DNA of 64,000 nucleotides from Mallotus nudiflorus (GCA_947683625.1 CANTUR010002338.1:1-64000); one strand, 5' to 3'; positions 37,006 through 50,548 are shown, counted from the first letter of the stretch. Notes: generated by a model from the letters alone, not told the origin. Numbers and translations: made by a program.

Positions 37006-40000
37006 ATGGGCCTAAATATTGGGTTTTGGGTCCAAAGACAAATCGCTATAGATGGGCTTTATGGCCTGAACTATTGCCCTCTGTATCAGCTTCGATTTGA
37101 TATATTGTGGGCCCCGTGGGTCAACCGACGCCACCACGAACGTCCATTTGAAGCCCAAGTGCGCAAGCCCACAATCAAATCCATGGGCCTAAACTTAGGT
37201 TTTTGGGCCCGAAAACATGGGTTTTTGGGCCCGAAGTTAAATCGCTACAGACGCAGTTTGTAGTGCCCATTATAGCACTCTGAGTCAGCTTCGATTTGAT
37301 ATATTATGTTCCCCGTGGCTCAACCGATGCCGCCACGAACGTCCATTTGAAGCCCAAGTGTGCAAGCCCACTCTATCAAATCCATTGGCCTAAACATTGG
37401 TTTTTGGGTCCAAAGACAAATCGCTATAGATGGGCTTTATCTCCCGCACTATAGCCCTCTAAGTCAGCTTCGATTTGATATATTATGGGCCCCGGGGGTC
37501 AACCGACGCCGACACGAACGTCCATTTGAAGCCCAAGTGCGCAAGCCCACAATCAAATCCATGGGCCTAAACTTAGGTTTTGGGCCCGAAAACATGGGTT
37601 TTTGGGGCCGAAGTTAAATCGCTACAGATGCATTTTGTAGTGCCCATTATAGCCCTCTGAGTCAGCTTTGATTTGATATATTATGGGCCCCATGGGTCAA
37701 CCGATGCCGCCACGAACATCCATTTGAAGCCCAAGTGCGCAAGCCCACTCTAACAAATCCATGGGCCTAAACATGGGTTTTTGGGCCCAAAGACAAATCG
37801 CGATAGATGGGCTTTATGGTCCACACTATAGCCCTCTGAGTGAGCTTCGATTTCATATATTATGGGCCTCGTGGGTCGACCCATGCCGCCACGAAGGTCA
37901 ATTTGAAGCCCAATTGCCCAAGCCCACTCTATCAAATCCATAGGCCTAAACATGCGTTTTTGGGCCCAAAGACAAATCGCTGTAGATGGGCTTTATGGCC
38001 CGCACTATAGCCCTCGGAGTCAGCTTCGATTTGATATATTGTGGGCCCCGTGGTTCAACCGACGCCGCCACAAACGTCCATTTGAAGCCCAAGTGCGCAA
38101 GCCAACAATCAAATCCATGGGCCTAAACTTAGGTTTTTAGGCCCGAAAACATGGGTTTTTGGGCCCGAAGTTAAATTGCTACAAATGTAGTTTGTAGTGC
38201 CCATTATAGCCCTCTGAGTCAGCTTTGATTGGATATATTATGGGCCCCGTGGGTCAACCGATGCCGCCACGAACGTCCATTTGACGCCCAAGTGCGCAAG
38301 CACACTCTATCAAATCCATGCGCCTAAACATGGGTTTTTGGGCCCAAAGAGAAATCGCTATAGATGGGCTTTAGGGCCCGTACCATAGCCCTCTGAGTCA
38401 ACTTTAATTTGATATATTCTGGGCCACGTGGGTCGACCCATGCCGCCACGAACGTCCATTTGAAGCCCAAGTGCCCAAACCCACTCTATCAAATCCGTGG
38501 GCCTAAACATGGGTTTTTGGACCCAAAGTCAAATCGCTATAGATGGGTTTTATGGCCTGTACTATAGCCCTTTGAGTCAGCTTCGATTTGATATATTATG
38601 GGCCCCGTGGGTCGACCCATGCCGCCAAGAACGTCCATTTCAAGCCCAGGTGCCCAAGCCCACTCTATCAAATCCATGGGCCTAAACATGGGTTTTTGGG
38701 CCCAAAGCCAAATCGCGATAGATGAGCTTTATGGTCCACACTATAGCCCTCTGAGTGAGCTTTGATTTCATATATTATGGGCCCCGTGGGTCGACCCATG
38801 CCGCCACGAAGGTCAATTTGAAGCCCAAGTGCCCAAGCCCACTCTATCAAATCCATGGGCCTAAACATGGGTTTTTGGGCCCAAAGACAAATCGCTATAG
38901 ATGGGCTTTATGGCCCGTACTATAGCCCTCGGAGTCAGCTTCGATTTGATATATTATGGGCCTCGTGGTTCAACCGACGCCGTCACGAACGTCCATTTGA
39001 AGCCCAAGTGCGCAAGCCCATAATCAAATCCATGGGCCTAAACTTAGGTTTTTAGGCCCGAAAACATGGGTTTTTGGGCCCGAAGTTAAATTGCTACAAA
39101 TGTAGTTTGTAGTGCCCATTATAGCCCTCTGATTCAGCTTTGATTGGATATATTATGGGCCCCGTGGGTCAATCGATGCCGCCACGAACGTCCATTTGAA
39201 GCCCAAGTGCGCAAGCACACTCTATCAAATCCATGGGCCTAAACATGGGTTTTTTGGTCCAAAGCCAAATCGCTATAGATGGGCTTTATCTCCCGCACTA
39301 TAGCCCTCTGAGTTAGCTTCGATTTGATATATTGTGGGCCCCGTGGGTCGACCGACGCCGACACGAACGTCCATTTGAAGCCCAAGTGCGCAAGCCCACA
39401 ATCAAATCCATGATCCTAAACTTAGGTTTTTGGGCCCAAAAACATGGGTTTTTGGGCCCAAAGTTAAATCGTTACAGATGCAGTTTGTAGTGCCCATTAT
39501 AGCCCTCTGAGTCAGCTTTGATTTGATATATTATGGGCCCTGTGGGTCAATCGATGCCGCCACGAACGTCCATTTGAAGCCCAAGTGCGCAAGCCCACTC
39601 TATCAAATCCGTGGGCCTAAACATGGGTTTTTGGGCCAAAGACAAATCGCGATAGATGGGCTTTATGGTCCACACTATAACCCTCTGAGTGAGCTTCGAT
39701 TTCATATATTATGGGCCCCGTGGGTCGACCTATGCCGCCACGAAGGTCAATTTGAAGCCCAAGTGCCCAATCCCACTCTATCAAATCCATGGGCCTAAAC
39801 ATGGGTTTTTGGGCCCAAAGACAAATCGCTATAGATGGGCTTTATGGCCCGCACTATAGCCCTCAGAGTCAGCTTCGATTTGATATATTGTGGGCCCCGT
39901 GGTTCAACCGATGCCGCCACGAACATCCATTTGAAGCCCAAGTGCGCAAGCCCACAATCAAATCCATGGGCCTAAACTTAGGTTTTTGGGCCCGAAAACA

Positions 40001-40167
40001 TGGGGTTTTTGGGCCTGAAGTTAAATTGCTACATATGTAGTTTATAGTGCCCATTATAGCCCTCTGAGTCAGCTTTGATTGGATATATTTTGGGCCCCGT
40101 GGGTCAACCGATGCCGCCAGGAACGTCCATTTGAAGCCCAAGTGCGCAAGCCCACTCTATCAAATCC
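36805..40167. repeat. Block C2: partial second copy of the C segment
   Basis: About 3.36 kb parallels C1, first at offset about 6,066 and later at about 6,267 (33343 and about 39610; 33522 and 39789). The offset changes near 38.7 kb, where a CGCGATAG monomer appears that is not at the matching place in C1, so the copy is rearranged. It ends where D-type monomers begin. Confidence 0.75.
39610..39788 (+). repeat. Last CGCGATAG/TTTCATATATT-type monomer before block D
   Basis: This subfamily, with TCGCGATAG, TGGTCCACACTATA, CTGAGTGAGC and GATTTCATATATT, is regularly placed through A, B and C. I did not find it after this point. It is a useful marker for the boundary at about 40.17 kb. Confidence 0.75.
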
Positions 40168-41060
40168 ATGGGCCTAAACATGGGTTTTTGGGCCCAAAGA
40201 CAAAACGCTATAGATGGGCTTTAGGGCCCGCTCTATAGCCCTCTGAGTCAGCTTTGATTTGATATATTGTGGGCCCCGTGGGTCGACCCATGCCGCCACG
40301 AACGTCCATTTGAAGCCCAAGTGCCCAAGCCCACTCTATCAAATCCCTGGGCCTAAACGTGGGTTTTTGGGCCCAAAGACAAATCGCTATAGATGGGCTT
40401 TATGGCCCGCACTATAGCCCTCTGAGTCAGCTTCGATTTGATATATTATGGGTTCCGTGGGTCGAGCCATTCCACCAAGAACGTCCATTTGAAGCCCAGG
40501 TGCCCAAGCCCACTCGATCAAATCCATGGGCATAAACATGGGTTTTTGGGCCCAAAGACAAATCGCTATAGATGGGATTTATGGACCGCACTATAGCCCT
40601 CTGAGTCAGCTTCGATTTGATATATTGTGGGCCCCGTGGGTCAACCGACGCCGCCACGAACGTCCATTTGAAGCCCAAGTGCGCAAGCCGACAATCAAAT
40701 CCATGGGCCTAAACATAGGTTTTTGGGCCCCATGTTCAACCGCTACAGACACAGTTTGTAGCGTCCATTATAGCCCTCAGAGTTAGCTTCGATTTGATAT
40801 ATTATGGGCCCCATGGGTCAACCGATGCCGCCACGAACGTCCATTTGAAGCCCAAGTGTGCAAGCCCTCTCTATCAAATCCATGGGCCTAAACATGGGTT
40901 TTTGGGCCCAAAGACAAAACGCTATAGATAGGCTTTGGGGCCCGCTCTATAGCCCTCTGAGATAGCTTCGATTTGATATATTGTGGGCCCCGTGGGTCGA
41001 CCCATGCCGCAACGAACGTCCATTTGAAGCCCAAGTGCCCAAACCCACTCTATCAAATCC
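40168..41060. repeat. Block D lead-in: five monomers
   Basis: Monomers start at 40168, 40347, 40526, 40703 and 40882. D-specific markers appear here for the first time: AAAACGCTATAG with CCGCTCTATAGCCC, GTCGAGCCAT, and a long-type head with GTTCAACCGC in place of GTTAAAT. The long-type monomer at 40703 lacks the 22-bp duplication (179 bp) and reads ACATAGGTTTTTGGGCCCCATG, so it is a hybrid. Confidence 0.85.
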
Positions 41061-43063
41061 ATGGGCCTAAACATGGGTTTTTGGGCCCAAAGACAAATCG
41101 CTATAGATGGGCTTTATGGCCCGCACTATATCCCTTTGAGTCAGTTTCGATTTGATATATTATGGGCCCCGTGGGTCGACCCTTGCCGCCAAGAACGTCC
41201 ATCTGAAGCCCAGGTGCCCAAGCCCACTCTATCAAATCCATGGGCCTAAACATGGGTTTTTGGGCCCAAAGATAAATCGCTATAGATGGGCTTTATGGCC
41301 CGTACTATAGCCCTCTAAGTCAGCTTCAATTTGATATATTATGGGTCCCGTGGGTCGAGCCATGCCGCCAAGAATGTCCATTTGAAGCCCAGGTGCCCAA
41401 GCCCACTCTATCAAATCCATGGGCCTAAACATGGGTTTTTGGGCCCAAAGACAAATCGCTATAGATGGGCTTTATGGCCCGCACTATAGTCCTCTGAGTC
41501 AGCTTCGATTTGATATATTATGGGTCCCGTGGGTCGAGCCATACCGCCAAGAACGTCAATTTGAAGCCCAGGTGCCCAAGCCCACTCGATCAAATCCATG
41601 GGCCTAAACATGGGTTTTTGGGCCCAAAGACAAATCGCTATAGATGGGCTTTATGGCCCGCACTATAGCCCTCTGAGTCAGCTTCGATTTGATATATTGC
41701 GGGCCTCGTGGGTCAACCGACGCCGCCACGAACGTCCATTTGAAGCCCAAGTGCGCAAGCCCACAATCAAATCCATGGGCCTAAACTTAGGTTTTTGGGC
41801 CCGAAAACATGGGTTTTTGGGCCCGAAGTTCAACCGCTACAGACATAGTTTGTAGCGCCCATTATAGCCCTCTGAGTCAGCTTTGATTCGATATATTATG
41901 GGCCCCGTGGGTCAACTGATGCCGCCACGAACGTCCACTTGAAGCCCAAGTGCGCAAGCCCACTCTATCAAATCCATGGGCCTAAACATCGGTTTTTGGG
42001 CCCAAAGAAAAAATGTTATAGATGGGCTCTGGGGCCCGCTCTATAGCCCTCTGAGATAGCTTCGATTTGATATATTGTGGGCCCCGTGGCTCGACCCATG
42101 CCGCCACGAACGTCCATTTGAAGCCCAAGTCCACTCTATCAAATCCATGGGCCTAAACATGGGTTTTTGGGCCCAAAGACAAATCGCTACAGATGGGCTT
42201 TATGGCCCGCACTATATCCCTCTGAGTCAGTTTCGATTTGATATATTATGGGCCCCGTGGGTCGACCCATGCCGCCAAGAACGTCCATCTGAAGCCCAGG
42301 TTGCCCAAGCCCACTCTATCAAATCCATGGGCCAAAACATGGGTTTTTGGGCCCAAAGACAAATCGCTATAGATGGGCTTTATGGCCCGCACTATAGCCC
42401 TCTGAGTCAGCTTCGATTTGATATATTATGGGTCCCGTGGGTCGAGCCATGCCGCCAAGAACGTCCATTTGAAGCCCAGGTGCCCAAGCCCACTCTATCA
42501 AATCCATGGGCCTAAACATGGGTTTTTGGGCCCAAAGACAAATCGTTATTGATGGGTTTTATGGCCCGCACTATAGCCCTCTGAGTCGGCTTCGATTTGA
42601 TATATTGTGGGCCCCCGTGGGTCAACCGACACCGCCACGAACGTCCATTTGAAGCCCAAGTGCGCAAGCCCACAATCAAATCCATGGGCCTAAACTTAGG
42701 TTTTTGGGCCCGAAATCATGGGTTTTTGGGCCCAAAGTTCAACCGCTACAGACGTAGTTTGTAGCGTCCATTATAGCCCTCTGAGTCAGCTTCGATTTGA
42801 TATATTATGGGCCCCGTGGGTCAACCGATGCCGCCACGAACGTCCATTTGAAGCCCAAGTGCGCAAGCCCACTCTATCAAAACCATGGGCCTAAACATGG
42901 GTTTTTGGGCCCAAAGACAAAACACTATAGATGGGCTTTGGGGCCCGCTCTATAGCCCTCTGAGATAGCTTCGATTTGATATATTGTGGGCCCCGTGGGT
43001 CGACCCATGCCGCCACGAACGTCCATTTGAAGCCCAAGTGCCCAAACCCACTCTATCAAATCC
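41061..43063. repeat. Block D HOR copy, 11 monomers (2,003 bp)
   Basis: It begins with the ATATCCC...CAGTTTCG monomer and ends with the GGGGCCCGCTCTATAG...GAGATAGC monomer, as the other D copies do. It is six bases short of 2,009, mainly from an 8-bp deletion in the monomer 41976-42146 (AAGCCCAAGTCCACTC near 42121), partly offset by one-base insertions at about 42301 and 42610. Confidence 0.85.
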
Positions 43064-45074
43064 ATGGGCCTAAACATGGGTTTTTGGGCCCAAAGACAAA
43101 TCGCTATAGATGGGCTTTATGGCCCACACTATATCCCTCTGAGTCAGTTTCGATTTGATATATTATGGGCCCCGTGGGTCGACCCATGCCGCCAAGAACG
43201 TCCATCTGAAGCCCAGGTGCCCAAGCCCATTCTATCAAATCCATGGGCCTAAACATGGGTTTTTGGGCCCAAAGACAAATCGCTATAGATGGGCTTTATG
43301 GCCCGCACTATAGCCCTCTGAGTCAGCTTCGATTTGATATATTATGGGTCCCGTGGGTCGAGCCATGCCGACAAGAACGTCCATTTGAAGCCCAGGTGCC
43401 CAAGCCCACTCGATCAATCCATGGGCCTAAACATGGGTTTTTGGGCCCAAAGACAAATCGCTATAGATGGGTTTTATGGCCCGCACTATAGCCCTCTGAG
43501 TCAGCTTCGATTTGATATATTATGGGCCCCGTGGGTCGACCCATGCCGCCAAGAACGTCCATCTGAAGCCCAGGTGCCCAAGCCCACTCTATCAAATCCA
43601 TAGGCCTAAACATGGGTTTTTGGGCCCAAAGACAAATCGCTATAGATGGGCTTTATGGCCCGCACTATAGCCCTCTGAGTCAGCTTCGATTTGATATATT
43701 ATGGGTCCCGTGGGTCGAGCCATGCCGCCAAGAACGTCCATTTGAAGCCCAGGTGCCCAAGCCCACTCGATCAAATCCATGGGCCTAAACATGGGTTTTT
43801 GGGCCCAAAGACAAATCGCTATAGATGGGCTTTATGGCCGGCACTATAGCCCTCTGAGTCAGCTTCGATATGATATATTGTGGGCCCCGTGGGTCAACCG
43901 ACGCCGCCACGAACGTCCATTTGAAGCCCAAGTGCGCAAGCCCACAATCAAATCCATGGGCCTAAACTTAGGTTTTTTGGCCCGAAAACATGGGTTTTTG
44001 CGCTAAAAGTTCAACCGCTACAGACATAGTTTGTAGCGCCCATTATAGCCCTCTGAGTCAGCTTCGATTTGATATATTATGGGCCCCGTGGGGTCAACCG
44101 ATGCCGCCACGAACGTCCATTTGAAGCCCAAGTGCGCAAGCCCACTCTATCAAATCCATGGGCCTAAACATGGGTTTTTGGGCCCAAAGACAAAACGCTA
44201 TAGATGGGCTTTAGGGCCCGCTCTATAGCCCTCTGAGTCAGCTTCGATTTGATATATTGTGGGCCCCGTGGGTCGACCCATGCCGCCACGAACGTCCATT
44301 TGAAGCCCAAGTGCCCAAGCCCACTCTATCAAATCCATGGGCCTAAACATGGGTTTTTGGGCCCAAAGACAAATCGCTATAGATGGGCTTTATGGCCCGC
44401 ACTATAGCCCTTCGAGTCAGCTTCGATTTGATATATTATGGGCCCCGTGGGTCGAGTCATGCCGCCAAGAACGTCCATTTGAAGCCCAGGTGCCCAAGCC
44501 CACTGGATCAAATCCATGGGCCTAAACATGGGTTTTTGGGCCCAAAGACAAATCGCTATAGATGGGTTTTATGGCCCGCACTATAGTCCTCTGAGTCAGC
44601 TTCGATTTGATATATTATGGGCCCCGTGGGTCAACCGACGCCGCCACAAACGTCCATTTGAAGCCCAAGTACGCAAGCCCACAATCAAATCCATGGGCCT
44701 AAACTTAGGTTTTTGCGCCCGAAAACATGGGTTTTTGGGACCGAAGTTCAACCGCTACAGACGCAGTTTACAGCGCCCATTATAGCCCTCTGAGTCAGCT
44801 TCGATTTGATATATTATGGGCCCCGTGGGGTCAACCGATGCCGCCACGAACGTCCATTTGAAGCCCAAGTGCGCAAGCCCACTCTATCAAATCCATGGGC
44901 CTAAACATGGGTTTTTGGGCCCCAAAGACAAAACACTATAGATGGGCTTTGGGGCCCGCTCTATAGCCCTCTGAGATAGCTTCGATTTGATATATTGTGG
45001 GCCCCGTGGGTCGACCCATGCCGCCACGAACGTCCATTTGAAGCCCAAGTGCCCAAACCCACTCTATCAAATCC
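43064..45074. repeat. Block D HOR copy, 11 monomers (2,011 bp)
   Basis: Monomers start at 43064, 43243, 43420, 43600, 43779, 43956, 44158, 44337, 44516, 44693 and 44895. Private variants (CCATGCCGACAAG near 43372, CCATAGGCC at 43600, GGCCGGCAC near 43838, TTTTTGCGCTA near 43996) recur in the next copy, so the two are sister units. Confidence 0.88.
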
Positions 45075-46903
45075 ATGGGCCTAAACATGGGTTTTTGTGC
45101 CCAAAGACAAATCGCTATAGATGGGCTTTATGGCCCACACTATATCCCTCTGAGTCAGTTTCGATTTGATATATTATGGGCCCCGTGGGTCGACCCATGC
45201 CGCCAAGAACGTCCATCTGAAGCCCAGGTGCCCAAGCCCATTCTATCAAATCCATGGGCCTAAACATGGGTTTTTGGGCCCAAAGACAAATCGCTATAGA
45301 TGGGCTTTATGGCCCGTACTATAGCCCTCTGAGTCAGCTTCGATTTGATATATTATGGGTCCCGTGGGTCGAGCCATGCCGACAAGAACGTCCATTTGAA
45401 GCCCAGGTGCCCAAGCCCACTCGATCAAATCCATGGGCCTAAACATGGGTTTTTGGGCCCAAAGACAAATCGCTATAGATGGGTTTTATGGCCCGCACTA
45501 TAGCCCTCTGAGTCAGCTTCGATTTGATATATTATGGGCCCCGTGGGTCGACCCATGCCGCCAAGAACGTCCATCTGAAGCCCAGGGTGCCCAAGCCCAC
45601 TCTATCAAATCCATAGGCCTAAACATGGGTTTTTGGGCCCAAAGACAAATCGCTATAGATGGGCTTTATGGCCCGCACTATAGCCCTCTGAGTCAGCTTC
45701 GATTTGATATATTATGGGTCCCGTGGGTCGAGCCATGCCGCCAAGAACGTCCATTTGAAGCCCAGGTGCCCAAGCCCACTCGATCAAATCCATGGGCCTA
45801 AACATGGGTTTTTGGGCCCAAAGACAAATCGCTATAGATGGGCTTTATGGCCGGCACTATAGCCCTCTGAGTCAGCTTCGATTTGATATATTGTGGGCCC
45901 CGTGGGTCAACCGACGCCGCCACGAACGTCCATTTGAAGCCCAAGTGCGCAAGCCCACAATCAAATCCATGGGCCTAAACTTAGGTTTTTTGGCCCGAAA
46001 ACATGGGTTTTTGCGCTAGAAGTTCAACCGCTACAGACATAGTTTGTAGCGCCCATTATAGCCCTCTGAGTCAGCTTCGATTTGATATATTATGGGCCCC
46101 GTGGGTCAACCGATGCCGCCACGAACGTCCATTTGAAGCCCAAGTGCGCAAGCCCACTCTATCAAATCCATGGGCCTAAACATGGGTTTTTGGGCCCAAA
46201 GACAAAACGCTATAGATGGGCTTTAGGGCCCGCTCTATAGCCCTCTGAGTCAGCTTCGATTTGATATATTGTGGGCCCCGTGGGTCGACCCATGCCGCCA
46301 CGAACGTCCATTTGAAGCCCAAGTGCCCAAGCCCACTCTATCAAATCCATGGGCCTAAACATGGGTTTTTGGGCCCAAAGACAAATCGCTATAGATGGGT
46401 TTTATGGCCCGCACTATAGTCCTCTGAGTCAGCTTCGATTTGATATATTATGGGCCCCGTGGGTCAACCGACGCCGCCACAAACGTCCATTGAAGCCCAA
46501 GTACGCAAGCCCACAATCAAATCCATGGGCCTAAACTTAGGTTTTTGCGCCCGAAAACATGGGTTTTTGGGACCGAAGTTCAACCGCTACAGACGCAGTT
46601 TACAGCGCCCATTATAGCCCTCTGAGTCAGCTTCGATTTGATATATTATGGGCCCCGTGGGTCAACCGATGCCGCCACGAACGTCCATTTGAAGCCCAAG
46701 TGCGCAAGCCCACTCTATCAAATCCATGGGCCTAAACATGGGTTTTTGGGCCCAAAGACAAAACGCTATAGATGGGCTTTGGGGCCCGCTCTATACCCTC
46801 TGAGATAGCTTCGATTTGATATATTGTGGGCCCCGTGGGTCGACCCATGCCGCCACGAACGTCCATTTGAAGCCCAAGTGCCCAAACCCACTCTATCAAA
46901 TCC
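45075..46903. repeat. Block D HOR copy, 10 monomers (1,829 bp)
   Basis: This is the sister of the preceding unit, sharing its private variants, but it lacks the monomer equivalent to 44337-44515 (GTCGAGTCATGCC). The monomer before the gap (46170) is followed directly by the GGGTTTTATGG...TAGTCCTC monomer at 46349. Loss of exactly one monomer fits unequal exchange in register. Confidence 0.87.
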
Positions 46904-47999
46904 ATGGGCCTAAACATGGGTTTTTGGGCCCAAAGACAAATCGCTATAGATGGGCTTTATGGACCGCACTATATCCCTCTGAGTCAGTTTCGATTTGATA
47001 TATTATGGGCCCCGTGGGTTGACCCATGCCGCCAAGAACGTCCATCTGAAGCCCAGGTGCCCAAGCCCACTCTATCAAATCCATGGGCCTAAACATGGGT
47101 TTTTGGGCCCAAAGACAAATCGCTATAGATGGGCTTTATGGCCCGCACTATAGCCCTCTGAGTCAGCTTCGATTTGATATATTATGGGTCCCGTGGGTCG
47201 AGCCATGCCGCCAAGAACGTCCATTTGAAGCCCAGGTGCCCAAGCCCACTCTATCAAATCCATGGGCCTAAACATGGGTTTTTGGGCCCAAAGACAAATC
47301 GCTATAGATGGGCTTTATGGCCCGCACTATAGCCCTCTGAGTCAGCTTCGATTTGATATATTATGGGCCCCGTGGGTTGACCCATGCCGCCACGAACGTC
47401 CATTTGAAGCCCAAGTGCCCAAACCCACTCGATCAAATCCATGGGCCTAAACATGGGTTTTTTGGGCCCAAAGACAAATCGCTATAGATGGGCTTTATGG
47501 CCCGCACTATAGCCCTCTGAGTCAGCTTCGATCTGATATATTGCGGGCCCCGTGGGTCAACAAACGCCACCACGAACGTCCATTTGAAGCCCAAGTGCGC
47601 AAGCCCACAATCAAATCCATGGGCCTAAACTTAGGTTTTTGGGCCCGAAAACATGGGTTTTTGGGCCAGAAGTTCAATCGCTACAGACACAGTTTGTAGC
47701 GCCCGTTATAGCCCTCTGAGTCAGCTTCGATTTGATATATTATGGGCCCCGTGGGTCAACCGATGCCGCCACGAACGTCCCATTTGAAGCCCAAGTGCGC
47801 AAGCCCACTCTATCAAATCCATGGGCCTAAACATGGGTTTTTGGGCCCAAAGACAAAACGCTATAGATGGGCTTTAGGGCCCGCTCTATAGCCCTCTGAG
47901 TCAGCTTCGATTTGATATATTGTGGGCCCCGTGGGTCGACCCATGCCGCCACGAATGTCCATTTGAAGCCCAAGTGCCCAAACCCACTCTATCAAATCC
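46904..47999. repeat. Block D HOR copy, 6 monomers (1,096 bp)
   Basis: Monomers start at 46904, 47083, 47262, 47441, 47619 (long) and 47821. It keeps the first and last members of the HOR but only one 177/201-type pair instead of two. Its length is near that of the block-B six-monomer unit, but the monomer types differ. Confidence 0.85.
47262..47440 (+). repeat. Reference regular monomer (179 bp)
   Basis: This is a representative regular monomer close to my hand-built consensus. Offsets within it: ATGGGCCTAAAC at 1-12, first GGGCCC at 23-28, TCGCTATAGATGGGC near 38-52, CTTCGATTTGATATATTATG at 85-104, second GGGCCC at 104-109, the variable GGGTCGACCC region at 113-122, CCGCCACGAACGTCC at 126-140 and the end ACTCTATCAAATCC at 166-179. 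This copy reads GGGTTGACCC at the palindrome and ends CTCGATC rather than CTCTATC. The start phase is arbitrary. The two GGGCCC sites lie 81 bp apart. About eight CpG dinucleotides are present in the consensus. Confidence 0.9.
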
Positions 48000-50011
48000 A
48001 TGGGCCTAAACATGGGTTTTTGGGGCCCAAAGACAAATCGCTATAGATGGGCTTTATAGCCCGCACTATATCCCTCTGAGTCAGTTTCGATTTGATATAT
48101 TATGGGCCCCGTGAGTCGACCCATGCCGCCAAGAACGTCCATCTGAAGCCCAGGTACCCAAGCCCACTCTATCAAATCCATGGGCCTAAACATGGGTTTT
48201 TGGGCCCAAAGACAAATTCCTATAGATGGGCTTTATGGCCCGCACTATAGCCCTCTGAGTCAGCTTCGATTTGATATATTATGGGTCTCGTGGGTCGAGC
48301 CATGCCGCCAAGAACGTCCATTTGAAGCCCAGGTGCCTAAGCCCGCTCTATCAAATCCATGGGCCTAAACATGGGTTTTTGGGCCCAAAGACAAATCGCT
48401 ATAGACGGGCTTTATGGCCCGCACTATAGCCCTCTGAGTCAGCTTCGATTTGATATATTATAGGCCCCGTGGGTCGAACCATGCCGCCACGAACGTCCAT
48501 TTGAATCCCAAGTGCCCAAGCCCACGCTATCAAATCCATGTGCTTAAACATGGGGTTTTTGGGCCCAAAGACAAATCGCTATAGATGGGCATTATGGCCC
48601 GCACTATAGCCCTCTGAGTCAGCTTCGATTTGATATATTATGGGCCCCGTGGGTCGAGCCATGCCGCCAAGAACGTCCATTTGAAGCCCAGGTGCCCAAG
48701 CCCACTCGATCAAATCCATGGGCCTAAACATGGGTTTTTGGGCCCAAAGACAAATCGCTATAGATGGGCTTTATGGCCCGCACTATAGCCCTCTGAGTCA
48801 GCTTCGATTTGATATATTGTGGGCCCCGTGGGTCAACCGACGCCGCCATGAACGTCCATTTGAAGCCCAAGTGCGCAAGCCCACAATCAAATCCATGGGC
48901 CTAAACTTAGGTTTTTGGGCCCGAAAACATGGGTTTTTGGGCCCGAATTTCAACCGCTACAGACGTAGTCTGTAGCGCCCATTATAGCCCTCTGAGTCAG
49001 CGTCGATTTGATATATTATGGGCCCCGTGGGTCAACCGATGCCGCCACGAACGTCCATTTGAAGCCCAAGTGCGCAAGCCCACTCTATCAAATCCATGGG
49101 CCTAAACATGGGGTTTTGGGCCCAAAGACAAAACGCTATAGATGGGCTTAGGGGCCCGCTCTATAGCCCTCTGAGATAGCTTCGATTTGATATATTGTGG
49201 GCCCCGTGGGTCGACCCATGCCGCCGACGAACGTCCATTTGAAGCCCAAGTGCCCAAACCCACTCTATCAAATCCATGAGCCTAAACATGGGTTTTTCGG
49301 CCCAAAGACAAATCGCTATAGATGGGCTTTAGGGCCCGCTCTATAGCCCTCTGAGTCAGCTTCGATTTGATATATTATGGGTCCCGTGGGTCGAGCCATG
49401 CCGCCAAGAACGTCCATTTGAAGCCCAGGTGCCCAAGCCCACTCGATCAAATCCATGGGCCTAAACATGGGTTTTTGGGCCCAAAGACAAATCGCTATAG
49501 ATGGGCTTTATGGCCCGCACTATAGCCCTCTGAGTCAGCTTCGATTTGATATATTGTGGGCCCCATGGGTCAACCGACGTTGCCACGAACGTCCATTTGA
49601 AGCCCAAGTGCGCAAGCCCACAATCAAATCCATGGGCCTAAACTTAGGTTTTTGGGCCCGAAAACATGGGTTTTTGGGCCCGAAGTTCAACCGCTACAGA
49701 CGTAGTTTGTAGCGCCCATTATAGCCCTCTGAGTCAGCTTCGATTTGATATATTATGGGCCCCGTGGGTCAACCGATGCCGCCACGAACGTCCATTTGAA
49801 GCCCAAGTGCGCAAGCCCACTCTATCAAATCCATGGGCCTAAACATGGGTTTTTGGGCCCAAAGACAAAATGCTATAGATGGGCTTTGGGGCCCGCTCTA
49901 TAGCCCTCTGAGATAGCTTCGATTTGATATATTGTGGGCCCCGTGGGTCGACCCATGCCGCCACGAATGTCCATTTGAAGCCCAAGTGCCCAAACCCACT
50001 CTATCAAATCC
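48000..50011. repeat. Block D HOR copy H1, 11 monomers (2,012 bp)
   Basis: This is the first of three closely similar units. Its markers match the reference unit monomer by monomer: AAATTCCTATAG near 48215, CATGTGCTTAAAC at 48538, CCGAATTTCAACC near 48943, GGGCTTAGGGGCC near 49143, and GATAGC twice. It exceeds 2,009 bp by three one-base insertions, near 48023, 48552 and 49224. Confidence 0.92.
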
Positions 50012-50190
50012 ATGGGCCTAAACATGGGTTTTTGGGCCCAAAGACAAATCGCTATAGATGGGCTTTATGGCCCGCACTATATCCCTCTGAGTCAGTTTCG
50101 ATTTGATATATTATGGGCCCCGTGAGTCGACCCATGCCGCCAAGAACGTCCATCTGAAGCCCAGGTGCCCAAGCCCACTCTATCAAATCC
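50012..50190 (+). repeat. HOR monomer m1 (179 bp)
   Basis: Marked by CACTATATCCCTCTGAG and CAGTTTCG in place of TATAGCCC and CAGCTTCG, by GTGAGTCGACCCATG, and by GTCCATCTGAAGCCCAGG. I use it as the start of each D unit. Confidence 0.9.
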
Positions 50191-50369
50191 ATGGGCCTAA
50201 ACATGGGTTTTTGGGCCCAAAGACAAATTCCTATAGATGGGCTTTAAAGCCCGCACTATAGCCCTCTGAGTCAGCTTCGATTTGATATATTATGGGTCCC
50301 GTGGGTCGAGCCATGCCGCCAAGAACGTCCATTTGAAGCCCAGGTGCCTAAGCCCACTCTATCAAATCC
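50191..50369 (+). repeat. HOR monomer m2 (179 bp)
   Basis: Marked by AAATTCCTATAG (TCGC lost), CTTTAAAGCCC, ATGGGTCCCGTGGGTCGAGCC and CAGGTGCCTAAG. The GTCGAGCC cassette breaks the palindrome found in other monomers. Confidence 0.9.
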
Positions 50370-50548
50370 ATGGGCCTAAACATGGGTTTTTGGGCCCAAA
50401 GACAAATCGCTATAGATGGGCTTTATGGCCCGCACTATAGCCCTCTGAGTCAGCTTCGATTTGATATATTATAGGCCCCGTGGGTCGACCCATGCCGCCA
50501 CGAACGTCCATTTGAATCCCAAGTGCCCAAGCCCACGCTATCAAATCC
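50370..50548 (+). repeat. HOR monomer m3 (179 bp)
   Basis: Close to consensus, with the intact TGGGTCGACCCA palindrome. Diagnostic changes are TTATAGGCCCCG, TTGAATCCCAAG and CCCACGCTATC. Confidence 0.9.
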
